Positions 8,595-15,439 of a stretch of DNA of 64,000 nt are shown piece by piece (within the stretch, counting starts at the first letter, position 1; the number at the start of each line of letters is the position of its first letter). The stretch lies in contig NZ_MASS01000018.1 of the NCBI RefSeq assembly GCF_001707885.1, positions 1 to 64,000 on the forward strand, written 5' to 3'. The position numbers and the translations under genes were made by a program. This stretch comes from Desulfosporosinus cupriresistens. Lineage in GTDB: Bacteria; Bacillota; Desulfitobacteriia; Desulfitobacteriales; Desulfitobacteriaceae. The notes below the pieces were generated by a model. That model saw nothing but the letters and a program-made list of their open reading frames with translations, made no database searches and was not told where the DNA came from.

Positions 8595-9354
8595 TTAACC
8601 AACCTACCATCGACAAACTGCACACGATGCGGCTTAGTGCTATGGCTGATGCCTTTAAGTCACAGGATGGTGACCTTTCCTATGAAGCTCTTTCGTTTAA
8701 CGACCGTTTTGGGATACTTGTGGATGCCGAGTACCAAAAACGCCGTACTAGCAAACTGCAAAAGTCTATTAAGACAGCCACATTTCGTTATCCTGATGCA
8801 TGTGTTGAGAACATAGAATACCATGCTGACCGACAATTGGACAAATCCCAGATTCTTCAGCTTTCAACTTGCCGTTATATTCATGATGGCAATCATATCC
8901 TGCTAGAAGGGGCTTCAGGTATATTGCCTGTGCGCTTGGCATTGCTGCGTGCAGAAACTTTCTAAAAGTCCGCTATATCCGACTCCCTGAACTATTGAAT
9001 GATCTTGTCATTGCCAAGGGAGAAGGCACCTACAAGAAATTAATCAAAGCATACCAAAAAGTGGATCTATTGATTCTTGACGAGTGGCTTCTTAAGCCAC
9101 TTTCTACAGACCAGGCTATGGAACTGTTCGAAATTGTTGAAGCACGAACCAGAGGTGGTTCTATGATATTCTGTACACAGTTTGATCCTCGCGGCTGGTA
9201 TGATCGTATCGGGACTGCTGAAGATGGAATCGTATCGGAAGCCATTATTGATCGCATTAAGCACAATTCCTTTGAAATATTAATCGATGGTAATATATCC
9301 ATGCGTGAGCGCCACGGCTTAAAATCCAATAAGTCGGGAGGGGCTGACTTATGA
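8591..9354 (+). pseudogene. istB: istB (IS21 helper ATPase) with its Walker A motif deleted
   Basis: IstB is the AAA+ helper that loads IstA on target DNA. The N-terminal half (8591-8965) is normal up to HILLEGASG. The Walker A loop should follow (GASGTGKT-type), but the DNA goes straight into the codons for YIACALGIAACRNFLKVRY in another frame. A loss of about 13 bases removes TGKT and shifts the frame at about 8921. The rest (to 9354), including LILDEWLLKPL (Walker B) and FCTQFDPRGWYDRIG, is intact. This damage is separate from the RIT insertion and by itself inactivates the IS. Confidence 0.85.
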
Positions 9355-9530
9355 AAAAGAAGAATTACAAAGAACGGTATGAAGAATTGCATGATCTTTT
9401 TAATGAGTTCTTATCCGACCATAGGTTAGTTTTAGAAAGCATTGGCGAACTGAGAGCAGAAAATGAAATTCTCAAAGGCATTCTGCTCAAGTATGGCATA
9501 GAAATTCCAACCAAATATGTTGATTTCTAA
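9351..9530 (+). CDS. Small coiled-coil protein at the end of the IS21-like element
   Basis: A 59-residue product beginning MKKKNYKERYEELHDLFNEF, with a heptad-like middle (SIGELRAENEILKGILLK) typical of a short coiled coil. It overlaps the istB stop by four bases (ATGA), so it is translationally coupled to istB. The gene lies inside the terminal repeats and so belongs to the IS. Its role is unknown. It is not one of the two standard IS21 genes. Confidence 0.65.
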   Translation: MKKKNYKERYEELHDLFNEFLSDHRLVLESIGELRAENEILKGILLKYGIEIPTKYVDF

Positions 9531-9659
9531 TCGAAGTTAGCATCTATCTGAGGGTATGCTACTTCGGCAGCATATCCTCAGGAGACAATACAGAGATCCT
9601 CAAAGTGTCCTATTAATCGAGCCGAGTGCTCAATCTGTCCGTGACCGGTGCTCTAATTC

Positions 9660-9694
9660 ACCGAGAAGTCTGCTCTACCAAAACGAAATATTCA
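9660..9694 (-). repeat. IS21-like right terminal inverted repeat
   Basis: Reverse complement begins TGAATATTTCGTTT and continues GAGCAGACTTCTCGGT, matching the left end. Another GAGCAC-type partial copy lies at 9645-9655. Confidence 0.85.
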
Positions 9695-9724
9695 ATTTTA
9701 CCATTACTCCACTCTAAAATGGCA

Positions 9725-9765
9725 AAAAACAGTCTAAAACTTGCATTTTAGACTGTTTTTCTTAG
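9725..9765. terminator. Strong bidirectional terminator
   Basis: Perfect 15-bp stem AAAAACAGTCTAAAA (9725-9739)/TTTTAGACTGTTTTT (9746-9760). It separates the IS21-like element from the minus-strand gene ending at 9887 and can work in both directions. Confidence 0.8.
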
Positions 9766-9886
9766 CTGTGTTTTCACACAGCCCCTAAAAAATATAATGA
9801 ACGGCTTTACCTCCCCTTTGATCTCACTCTGGTATTGCAAGAAGTTGTATCTGTTGTTCGATTGGCTCTTTTTGTTTAGAACTGGA

Positions 9887-11029
9887 CTAAGCAGATTTTT
9901 TAAAAAAACCAAATATTGTAGCAATTGTCAAAATAAGAGTAATAACTACATAGCTATTTTGATTTATCCAAGAAAGTATTCCGGGCAAAATACTCATGTT
10001 ATTTATACTGATTTCTTCTCTATTACCTGAAAGCTTAACCTCATTTTTGACATCAGACAGTTGAGAAATATTTGTTTTACTGCCAGAAATCCGCAAGGGG
10101 GAAATTGTTATTGGAATCTCCTTTGTATTTCCTTGTTGGACTAACGCAATTTTACCAGTAGTTTCTGCAGTTTCAAAAGATGAACAGACCCCTTTCAATT
10201 TAAAGTTGGTTACATGAATTTTCATCTTGCTACTTCCCGAAATTAATAATGAAACATCTTTGTTAAAACTGACTTGAATAGGTTTATCTAATACAATTCC
10301 ATTTAGCAAAAGCAGAAATTCTTTATTAGTCGATAAAGTTATATTATTTGGTATCATTGTTTTTATATTAGCAGGATGTAATTCAACTGTAAAACCATGA
10401 TCATTCTTGATATTAGGGTAGTAATAAATATCTTTATACAGAGTACTTTCTTGACCATCAAAAATAAGGTTATCTTTAATTACTTCAGATTTACTACCCT
10501 TAAGATTTGCTCCATTTGCACTAATATAATGTATATTAGAAGAAAATAAAGTATTTATAAATAATATTGAAAGTATATCTGTTTTTTTGACTTCTATTTT
10601 TTTCTCTTCCTTATTTTCATTTCGATATGATACAATAGTTGAATTGTTTTTATCTGAATCATCGAAAGAAATTTTACCAAACCCAGATAAATTTTCCCTG
10701 GTAGAAGTATCTATATCATCTGGAACTTCTATATAATTTGTATTATCTGAAATATAGCCACTAAAATCGGAAATACGGAAATCATCAGAAGAACCGACAT
10801 ATGATGACCAAATAAAGTCAGAATTTGAAGTGTTATATAAAAAATATATTGACGAGAGTAATATAATCAAAAATAGTGTAGGTATTAACATCTTTTTAAA
10901 TATCATGGAATCCGAATCTAATCTTCTAAGTTTTACTTTGTTATTCTTTAAATACCTCTTATTAATTTTAAACACCCCTCTGAGAATAATACATCGATGT
11001 AAACCAAGAGAGAACAGTATTACTTGCAT
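9887..11029 (-). CDS. Unknown membrane-anchored protein with a large outer domain
   Basis: I do not recognise the family. The 380-residue frame has a basic N-terminus, a transmembrane helix at about residues 48-66 (MLIPTLFLIILLSSIYFLY), a polar beta-rich region of about 280 residues without cysteines, a second helix at about 355-373 (YVVITLILTIATIFGFF) and a short basic tail FKKSA. The predicted arrangement is an outside domain between two anchors. The ATG at 11029 has no good ribosome site; AGAGGGG near residue 18 suggests a later start. The DNA is AT-rich. It is a lone gene between mobile elements and ends at the terminator at 9725-9760. It could be cargo of a lost island. Confidence 0.6.
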   Translation of the reverse strand: MQVILFSLGLHRCIILRGVFKINKRYLKNNKVKLRRLDSDSMIFKKMLIPTLFLIILLSSIYFLYNTSNSDFIWSSYVGSSDDFRISDFSGYISDNTNYIEVPDDIDTSTRENLSGFGKISFDDSDKNNSTIVSYRNENKEEKKIEVKKTDILSILFINTLFSSNIHYISANGANLKGSKSEVIKDNLIFDGQESTLYKDIYYYPNIKNDHGFTVELHPANIKTMIPNNITLSTNKEFLLLLNGIVLDKPIQVSFNKDVSLLISGSSKMKIHVTNFKLKGVCSSFETAETTGKIALVQQGNTKEIPITISPLRISGSKTNISQLSDVKNEVKLSGNREEISINNMSILPGILSWINQNSYVVITLILTIATIFGFFKKSA

Positions 11030-11033
11030 TTAA

Positions 11034-11627
11034 TTATCGCATAAACTTTTTGCAAAGTAAGGGGAATCTTGTTAAAAAATTACAACGATCTTACCATAAA
11101 TGACAATCATTCATATCGCTAAATTGAAATTACATATGCAAATAGTAAGAGTGCCTATGAATTATTCAGAGATTTTAAACATCAAGGCGAATCTGTCAAC
11201 CATGATTAATTACTCCAGTATTGGCGATTCAGTCTCAAAGGTCTAAGTTAGCCCAATTTCTGCCGAAAATTACAGATAACGATAGACATATATAATGAAA
11301 AGCCGAGAACCCATCACAGAGTTCTCGGCTAATGTTTTTGGTCACTGCTTAACTAACAAATTCAACAAATGAAGGTAACCTCAAAAATCCTGCCCTGGTT
11401 AATTCCCTATACTTAACCTTGCACTTCAAATAGATTATTAGATTGCACGCATGCTTGCATGCAAGGAAGGAAAGTAGGAAAGAAGCATGAATACTATCAG
11501 AAGAGCCACTAAGAAGTAAGGTGGTGGATCAGAATGACAACTTAGCCTATTGCCTATTCATAAGAATTATTAATTCTGCATTATTTCGTATTAAAGGAAG
11601 GATTATAAAATATTTTCTAGAATGTAG
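11034..11627. other. Gene-free AT-rich stretch
   Basis: No convincing coding frame. It contains a terminator (listed separately) and a short palindromic run GCATGCTTGCATGC at about 11448-11461. Probably remnant island DNA. Confidence 0.4.
11301..11338 (+). terminator. Orphan terminator
   Basis: AGCCGAGAAC (11301-11310) pairs perfectly with GTTCTCGGCT (11321-11330), followed by AATGTTTTTG. No gene ends just before it, so it marks a lost plus-strand gene or a short transcript. Confidence 0.55.
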
Positions 11628-11763
11628 AAAGTGAAAGCCCTTATTTCGAAAGAAATGATTCCTATATTGGAATATTTAATCTAAGTAACAATGAGATTTT
11701 TATTCTCCATTATTATTGACCTATTATAGGTAAATATTTAACAACATCAAGGGCTTTCACTTT
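11628..11763 (+). ncRNA. Inverted-repeat-bounded segment, possible small RNA
   Basis: A 15-bp sequence AAAGTGAAAGCCCTT (11628-11642) returns as its exact reverse complement at 11749-11763. The 106 bases between contain small hairpins (ATTCC/GGAAT, ACCTAT/ATAGGT). It ends 22 bases before the SLATT-like fragment. The layout resembles the a1/a2 ends of a retron-type RNA, but no reverse transcriptase is present. A short MITE-like element is the other possibility. Confidence 0.35.
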
Positions 11764-11784
11764 TAGAAGATTGGGTTGAAAATA

Positions 11785-12090
11785 ATGACGGATGACCTTA
11801 TCGATTCTTTATTGCGTAAAATATGGATTACTAGAAAATGCAGGATTGTAGCATCAGAGCGTTTAGAAAATGCTGAACTTTATGCTCAGTTTATTTTTGT
11901 TTATTATTCAGTAATATTAGTAAGCTTATCGATATGGACTCTTTTCCCTGAACATTCAAATTCTACTTTATCTCTAATATCAGTAATAGCATCTATTGGA
12001 TTACTTAGTGTTTCATTATTTATTACTTCACGAAACTATAAAAACAGAGCTTTGGCTTTAAAATCATGTTATATAAAACTCGAAAACTTG
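11785..12090 (+). pseudogene. SLATT-like two-helix membrane effector, truncated
   Basis: The residues KIWITRKCRIVASERLENAE, then two hydrophobic helices (FIFVYYSVILVSLSIWTLF and TLSLISVIASIGLLSVSLFI) and NYKNRALALKSCYIKLENL, resemble SLATT domains. These are 2-TM effectors seen in bacterial conflict systems beside nucleotidyltransferases or reverse transcriptases. After about residue 100 the frame enters unrelated DNA matching integrase fragments, so the C-terminal half is lost. The start is ATG 11785 or TTG 11776; the ribosome site is weak. Assignment is from pattern memory and has moderate certainty. No partner gene remains nearby. Confidence 0.5.
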
Positions 12091-12272
12091 TTGGTGCTGT
12101 CCTTCTTAGGCCTGACTCGAAGATACTCTTCAATCGCTTCTCGAACCTTTCAGGAAGTGTGATTCGACTGTTCAATGGCATATTTGGATATAAGCAGTTG
12201 GAGACAACAGCAATCTATGCTAAAACGACTCAAGAGAAAATGGACAAGGACTTAGAGGAATTGAACTGGTGA
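12085..12272. pseudogene. Scrambled tyrosine integrase remnants
   Basis: Two integrase scraps in opposite directions abut. The minus strand between about 12085 and 12150 reads VREAIEEYLRVRPKKDSTNK, typical of the middle of a phage-type integrase. The plus strand from 12174 to 12272 reads FGYKQLETTAIYAK followed by TTQEKMDKDLEELNW, the C-terminal end with the catalytic Tyr (the usual LGH is altered to FGY). Neither can be functional. They show a past integrative element next to tRNA-Leu. Confidence 0.6.
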
Positions 12273-12611
12273 TGAGCCAGTTCAGTTATTCATATTTGAC
12301 GAAGAAATATTAAAATTAGAATATGGTGAGTGTGACATCGATGTAGATGTTGATGCAGACATGCACAGGGATAGATGATGGATAGGTGAGGTAAAATACC
12401 TAAGTAGATAGTTGAGGGTGGTTTACAAAATGGTCTATTGCTTAGTTGAAGTGAAAAAATGAAACCCCAAGGTGGTTTAAGGTCAGTTTGTTCTCTGCTT
12501 TACTTTACGAAAGGATTTCGTGAGCATGGTTAGTTGATCCTATCCAGTGACCCAAAATAATTAAAGAAAAAATGGAAGGAAGCATGTTGGAGAAATATTA
12601 ACTACAAATAA
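12273..12611. other. Gene-free stretch between integrase remnant and tRNA-Leu
   Basis: No gene seen on either strand; short frames only. Confidence 0.4.
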
Positions 12612-12612
12612 A

Positions 12613-12649
12613 AAACTACTCTCCCCTTTATTGAAAGGAAGAGTAGTTT
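12613..12649 (-). terminator. Terminator facing away from tRNA-Leu
   Basis: AAACTACTCT (12613-12622) pairs with AGAGTAGTTT (12640-12649). On the minus strand it is followed by TTTTTATTTG, so it would end the tRNA-Leu transcript. Confidence 0.6.
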
Positions 12650-12849
12650 GCAGAACTAAATTTCGCTGACCGACTTGACCGAATCTTGACCGACTACTTA
12701 CGGATACTAACAGGTTCTTAGAGGTGTTTAACTGATTTGTCGTTCAGCCTCGCATTTTAGCATTCCTCTATAAATCTTCTGTAATCCGCTTGTACCAAGA
12801 CTTCCAAGGTTTTAATGAGTCTATATAAAAATACTTATAGACATAAAAA

Positions 12850-12936
12850 TGGTGCGGTCGAGAGGACTTGAACCTCCATGCCCTTGCGAGCACTAGAACC
12901 TGAATCTAGCGCGTCTGCCAGTTCCGCCACGACCGC
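12850..12936 (-). tRNA. tRNA-Leu (anticodon CAG)
   Basis: Minus strand starts GCGGTCGTGGCGGAACTGGC. Acceptor GCGGTCG pairs with CGACCGC, and CCA is encoded. The anticodon stem CTAGA/TCTAG holds loop TTCAGGT, giving CAG. The long variable arm (TGCTCGCAAGGGCA) is the class II feature of leucine tRNAs. The T arm carries GTTCAAGTC. Integrase remnants lie on its 3' side, a usual place for island integration. Confidence 0.95.
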
Positions 12937-13165
12937 GTAACAGTCATTATTATAAGAGAAAATAGATATCTTGTCAACGATAAAATTCACTTTTCGCTAA
13001 TTTTATAGATCTTTCATAGATCTTCAATTTATCGCTCAATTTATCCCCTTCAATTTAGTACATCTTTAAGAAGCTACTGGTCGGAGGATTCTGAAGGTAA
13101 CAATATTTTTGCTATTTTAGGATCTGTTTTTCTATGATACAATTATTTAGTTATATAAAGTAAAA

Positions 13166-13206
13166 CATGGTAGGCCCCTGCATTAAACCATGCGAGGGGT
13201 TTTTCG
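13166..13206 (+). promoter_or_regulatory. Candidate terminator/antiterminator before the EamA gene
   Basis: CCCCTGCAT (13175-13183) can pair with ATGCGAGGGG (13190-13199, one bulge) followed by TTTTTCG, a terminator 29 bases before the start codon. CATGGT (13166-13171) can instead pair with ACCATG (13187-13192). The two pairings are mutually exclusive, as in an attenuator. Otherwise it simply ends an upstream transcript. Confidence 0.45.
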
Positions 13207-13234
13207 TATGGTTGAAAGAGAAAGGGGGTAGCTT

Positions 13235-14161
13235 ATGACTACTGAGAGAGATTTCCCAGAGTGGGTGCTCTGGTGTGTCGTTTTGGTGTGGGGAGCTAAT
13301 TACGTTGTTGGCAAATGGGGAATGGCGGGTTTTGACCCGTTGACTTTTACGGTCATTCGCTTTGTGGGAGCCACGCCAATACTTTTTCTTTTATTGTATG
13401 CGTTGGAAAAGAATCTACGTATTCAGCTCAAGGATTGTTATGAATTGGCGTTGATCGGGCTTGTAGGCGTTACTATTTATCAGACCTTGTTCATGGCTGC
13501 CGTTAAATATGCAACTGCTACTAATGCGTCGCTAATGCTTGCCGTTTCGCCGGTTTTCGCCGCGATTTTTGCCTGGATAGCAGGTCAAGAGCGATTAGGC
13601 TCCCGGGGACGGCGAGGAAGTGCTTTGTCTTTATTAGGGGTTATTTTTGTCTTGCTTTTTGGAACGAACAAATTGGCCGTGGGTTGGGACGTGCTGCGTG
13701 GAGATCTTATTGGTCTCTTGGCCTCGAGTGTGTGGGGTTTTTATCCGGTACTCGCCAAACGCATGTTACGCAAATACTCGGCGCTTAAAACGATTACATA
13801 TTCTTCGTTATTTGGTACGATATTTCTCCTGATGGTTGGATTCAGAGGAGTGCAAACGTTGTCCTGGTCAAATATACCCCTCTCAGCATGGGGTTCTATG
13901 GGTTTTTCAATTGTTCTTGTGACGGCTTTTGGGCTAGTCGTATGGTATCATGCTATCAGCAGAGTAGGGGCAAATCGAATAATGGCTTATATGTATGCGG
14001 TTCCGGCCGTTGCGGTAATCACAGCAGCTATTATTCTAAGGGAACAGGTTCATGTGATGCAGGGTGTCGGTGCTGTTGTAATCTTTTGGGGTATTAGTTT
14101 GATTCGCAAAGATAAGAACCTCATTTCAGCAAACCAAGATTTTGCAGAGATTGCTAAATAG
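13235..14161 (+). CDS. EamA-type (DMT superfamily) permease
   Basis: A 308-residue integral membrane protein with about ten hydrophobic helices in two EamA repeats (roughly residues 10-140 and 155-295). The first carries WCVVLVWGANYVVGKWG and FTVIRFVGATPILFLLL, usual for this drug/metabolite transporter family. Members export amino acids, metabolites or toxic compounds; the substrate cannot be told from sequence. The ATG at 13235 follows AAAGGGGGTAGCTT. A possible attenuator lies just upstream. A short gap separates it from ubiX, and both may share a transcript. Confidence 0.85.
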   Translation: MTTERDFPEWVLWCVVLVWGANYVVGKWGMAGFDPLTFTVIRFVGATPILFLLLYALEKNLRIQLKDCYELALIGLVGVTIYQTLFMAAVKYATATNASLMLAVSPVFAAIFAWIAGQERLGSRGRRGSALSLLGVIFVLLFGTNKLAVGWDVLRGDLIGLLASSVWGFYPVLAKRMLRKYSALKTITYSSLFGTIFLLMVGFRGVQTLSWSNIPLSAWGSMGFSIVLVTAFGLVVWYHAISRVGANRIMAYMYAVPAVAVITAAIILREQVHVMQGVGAVVIFWGISLIRKDKNLISANQDFAEIAK

Positions 14162-14254
14162 ACTTGATAAGCCAAACATGTTTAGGACAGTGGTGGCTGA
14201 TATATATAAGATATTCATGCACTATGAAATGGAATTTCTATAGGGAGGTGTCTT

Positions 14255-14815
14255 GTGACAAAACGTCTGATTATTGGCCTAACAGGGGCAAGCGGCTCGA
14301 TTTATGCTCTCACTTTGATTAACGTTCTCGCTGCGATGGAGTGGGAGGTTGAGTTAGTTATGTCTCCAACTGGTGAAAAAGTTCTTGCTTATGAAACGGG
14401 GTTCGAACGGGCAGCTTTTCCGGAAAATGTACATATTCATGAAAATACGAACCTTTTTTCCTCGCTGGCTAGTGGTTCTTATCGAACTGAGGGGATGGCA
14501 GTGATCCCCTGTTCGATGAATACGCTGGGGTTGATGGCAACGGGCACAGGAGATCAACTTTTGGCACGTGCGGCACAGGTATCGCTGAAAGAACGCCGGC
14601 CGCTTGTTGTTGTTCCTCGTGAGATGCCGTACAATATTATTCATCTCGAGAACATGTTAAGGCTGGCCCGGGCTGGCGCGACGATTATGCCTGCTTCGCC
14701 GGGGTTTTATCATCAGCCCAAAGAGATGCAGGATTTAATTGATCATGTCGCCGGAAAGGTATTGGATCAGTTTGGGATTGAACATACGCTTTATCGACGT
14801 TGGAGTGGGCTATAG
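14255..14815 (+). CDS. ubiX: Flavin prenyltransferase UbiX
   Basis: Makes prenylated FMN, the cofactor of UbiD-type decarboxylases, from FMN and dimethylallyl phosphate. The 186-residue length and the motifs GLTGASGSIYAL (FMN and phosphate binding), VIPCSMNTLGLMATG and LVVVPREMPYNIIHLENML match the UbiX/Pad1 family closely. The GTG start at 14255 follows GGGAGGTGTCTT. No ubiD is visible within this window, so its partner is elsewhere. Cytosolic dodecamer in known homologues. Confidence 0.93.
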   Translation: MTKRLIIGLTGASGSIYALTLINVLAAMEWEVELVMSPTGEKVLAYETGFERAAFPENVHIHENTNLFSSLASGSYRTEGMAVIPCSMNTLGLMATGTGDQLLARAAQVSLKERRPLVVVPREMPYNIIHLENMLRLARAGATIMPASPGFYHQPKEMQDLIDHVAGKVLDQFGIEHTLYRRWSGL

Positions 14816-14829
14816 CGTGGTTCGATATT

Positions 14830-14861
14830 CGAACTACGAACTACGAACCACGAACCACGAA
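14830..14861. repeat. Short CGAAYYA tandem repeat
   Basis: About four tandem copies of CGAACTA/CGAACCA lie between ubiX and the DUF1294 gene. The style resembles the TTCGAG-rich repeats at 30228-30285 and around 42737-43100. Confidence 0.5.
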
Positions 14862-14877
14862 ATAGGGGGAGAATGGG

Positions 14878-15174
14878 TTGTTTAGTCTGAAGGTTTTCCT
14901 GGTTGTTTACGTCATTTGGAACTGTTATGTATTTATTGCCATGGGCAGAGATAAACGCCGCGCTAGATTGCACCGCTGGAGGATTCCGGAAGCAAGCTTA
15001 CTTTTTATGGGAGCGGCTTTAGGAGGGATCGGGCTTTATTCAGGAATGAAGGTTTTCCATCATAAGACCGCCCACTCGAAGTTCGTGATTGGTGCCCCGC
15101 TCCTGATTTTACTAAACCTCTTACTACTTGGCTTTTTCTATTATGCTGGGCATTATAGGTTGAATCTTTTTTGA
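14878..15174 (+). CDS. DUF1294 small membrane protein
   Basis: A 98-residue protein with an N-terminal helix (VFLVVYVIWNCYVFIAMG), the motif DKRRARLHRWRIPEASLL, a glycine-rich helix (FMGAALGGIGLYSGMKVF), the conserved HHKTAHSKF and a last hydrophobic helix. This is the DUF1294 pattern. Function unknown. The start is TTG at 14878, eight bases after GGGGGAGA; the earlier ATG (14873) is in another frame and stops at once. The gene ends before a terminator. Confidence 0.8.
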   Translation: MFSLKVFLVVYVIWNCYVFIAMGRDKRRARLHRWRIPEASLLFMGAALGGIGLYSGMKVFHHKTAHSKFVIGAPLLILLNLLLLGFFYYAGHYRLNLF

Positions 15175-15204
15175 GCTCAAGGAAATTCGTTGTTTCGAAA
15201 ATAG

Positions 15205-15254
15205 AGTAATGGGTTGGAGTCCATGGTTGCTAGGATTTCAACCCATTACTTTAT
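15205..15254 (+). terminator. Terminator after the DUF1294 gene
   Basis: AGTAATGGGTTG (15205-15216) pairs with CAACCCATTACT (15239-15250), followed by TTATT. Confidence 0.7.
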
Positions 15255-15439
15255 TGTACATATAACTTCTTTACAAACCTTTTGGGTTATTATGACCGTT
15301 AAAGGATATTATGGGCTACATAGCGAATAGTTTTTTAGAAAGATTATCAAAAGATTATCGAGAGTTCGAATGTCAAGAAGAGGGCATTAACATAGGGATA
15401 GGTTTTTGGGAAACAATAGTTTTTATGGGGGTAAATTGC

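Larger units (their letters stand above)
3420..9694 (+). mobile_element. IS21-like insertion sequence, interrupted by a RIT element
   Basis: Left and right ends are inverted repeats. TGAATATTTCGTTT, five unmatched bases, then GAGCGGACTTCTCGGT at 3420-3454 is repeated as the reverse complement at 9660-9694 with GAGCAGACTTCTCGGT. Ends are TG...CA as in the IS21 family. Inside are istA (split), istB (damaged) and a small third gene. Without the 3452-bp insertion the element would be about 2.8 kb, normal for IS21. No exact target duplication is visible at the outer ends. Both transposition genes are broken, so it should be immobile unless helped in trans. Confidence 0.9.

Noticed and set aside
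12850-12936. tRNA-Leu as the live attachment site of the element at 56-64 kb
   Set aside because: The element's visible border is inside yyaL, over 40 kb away, and no repeat of the tRNA end is seen there.
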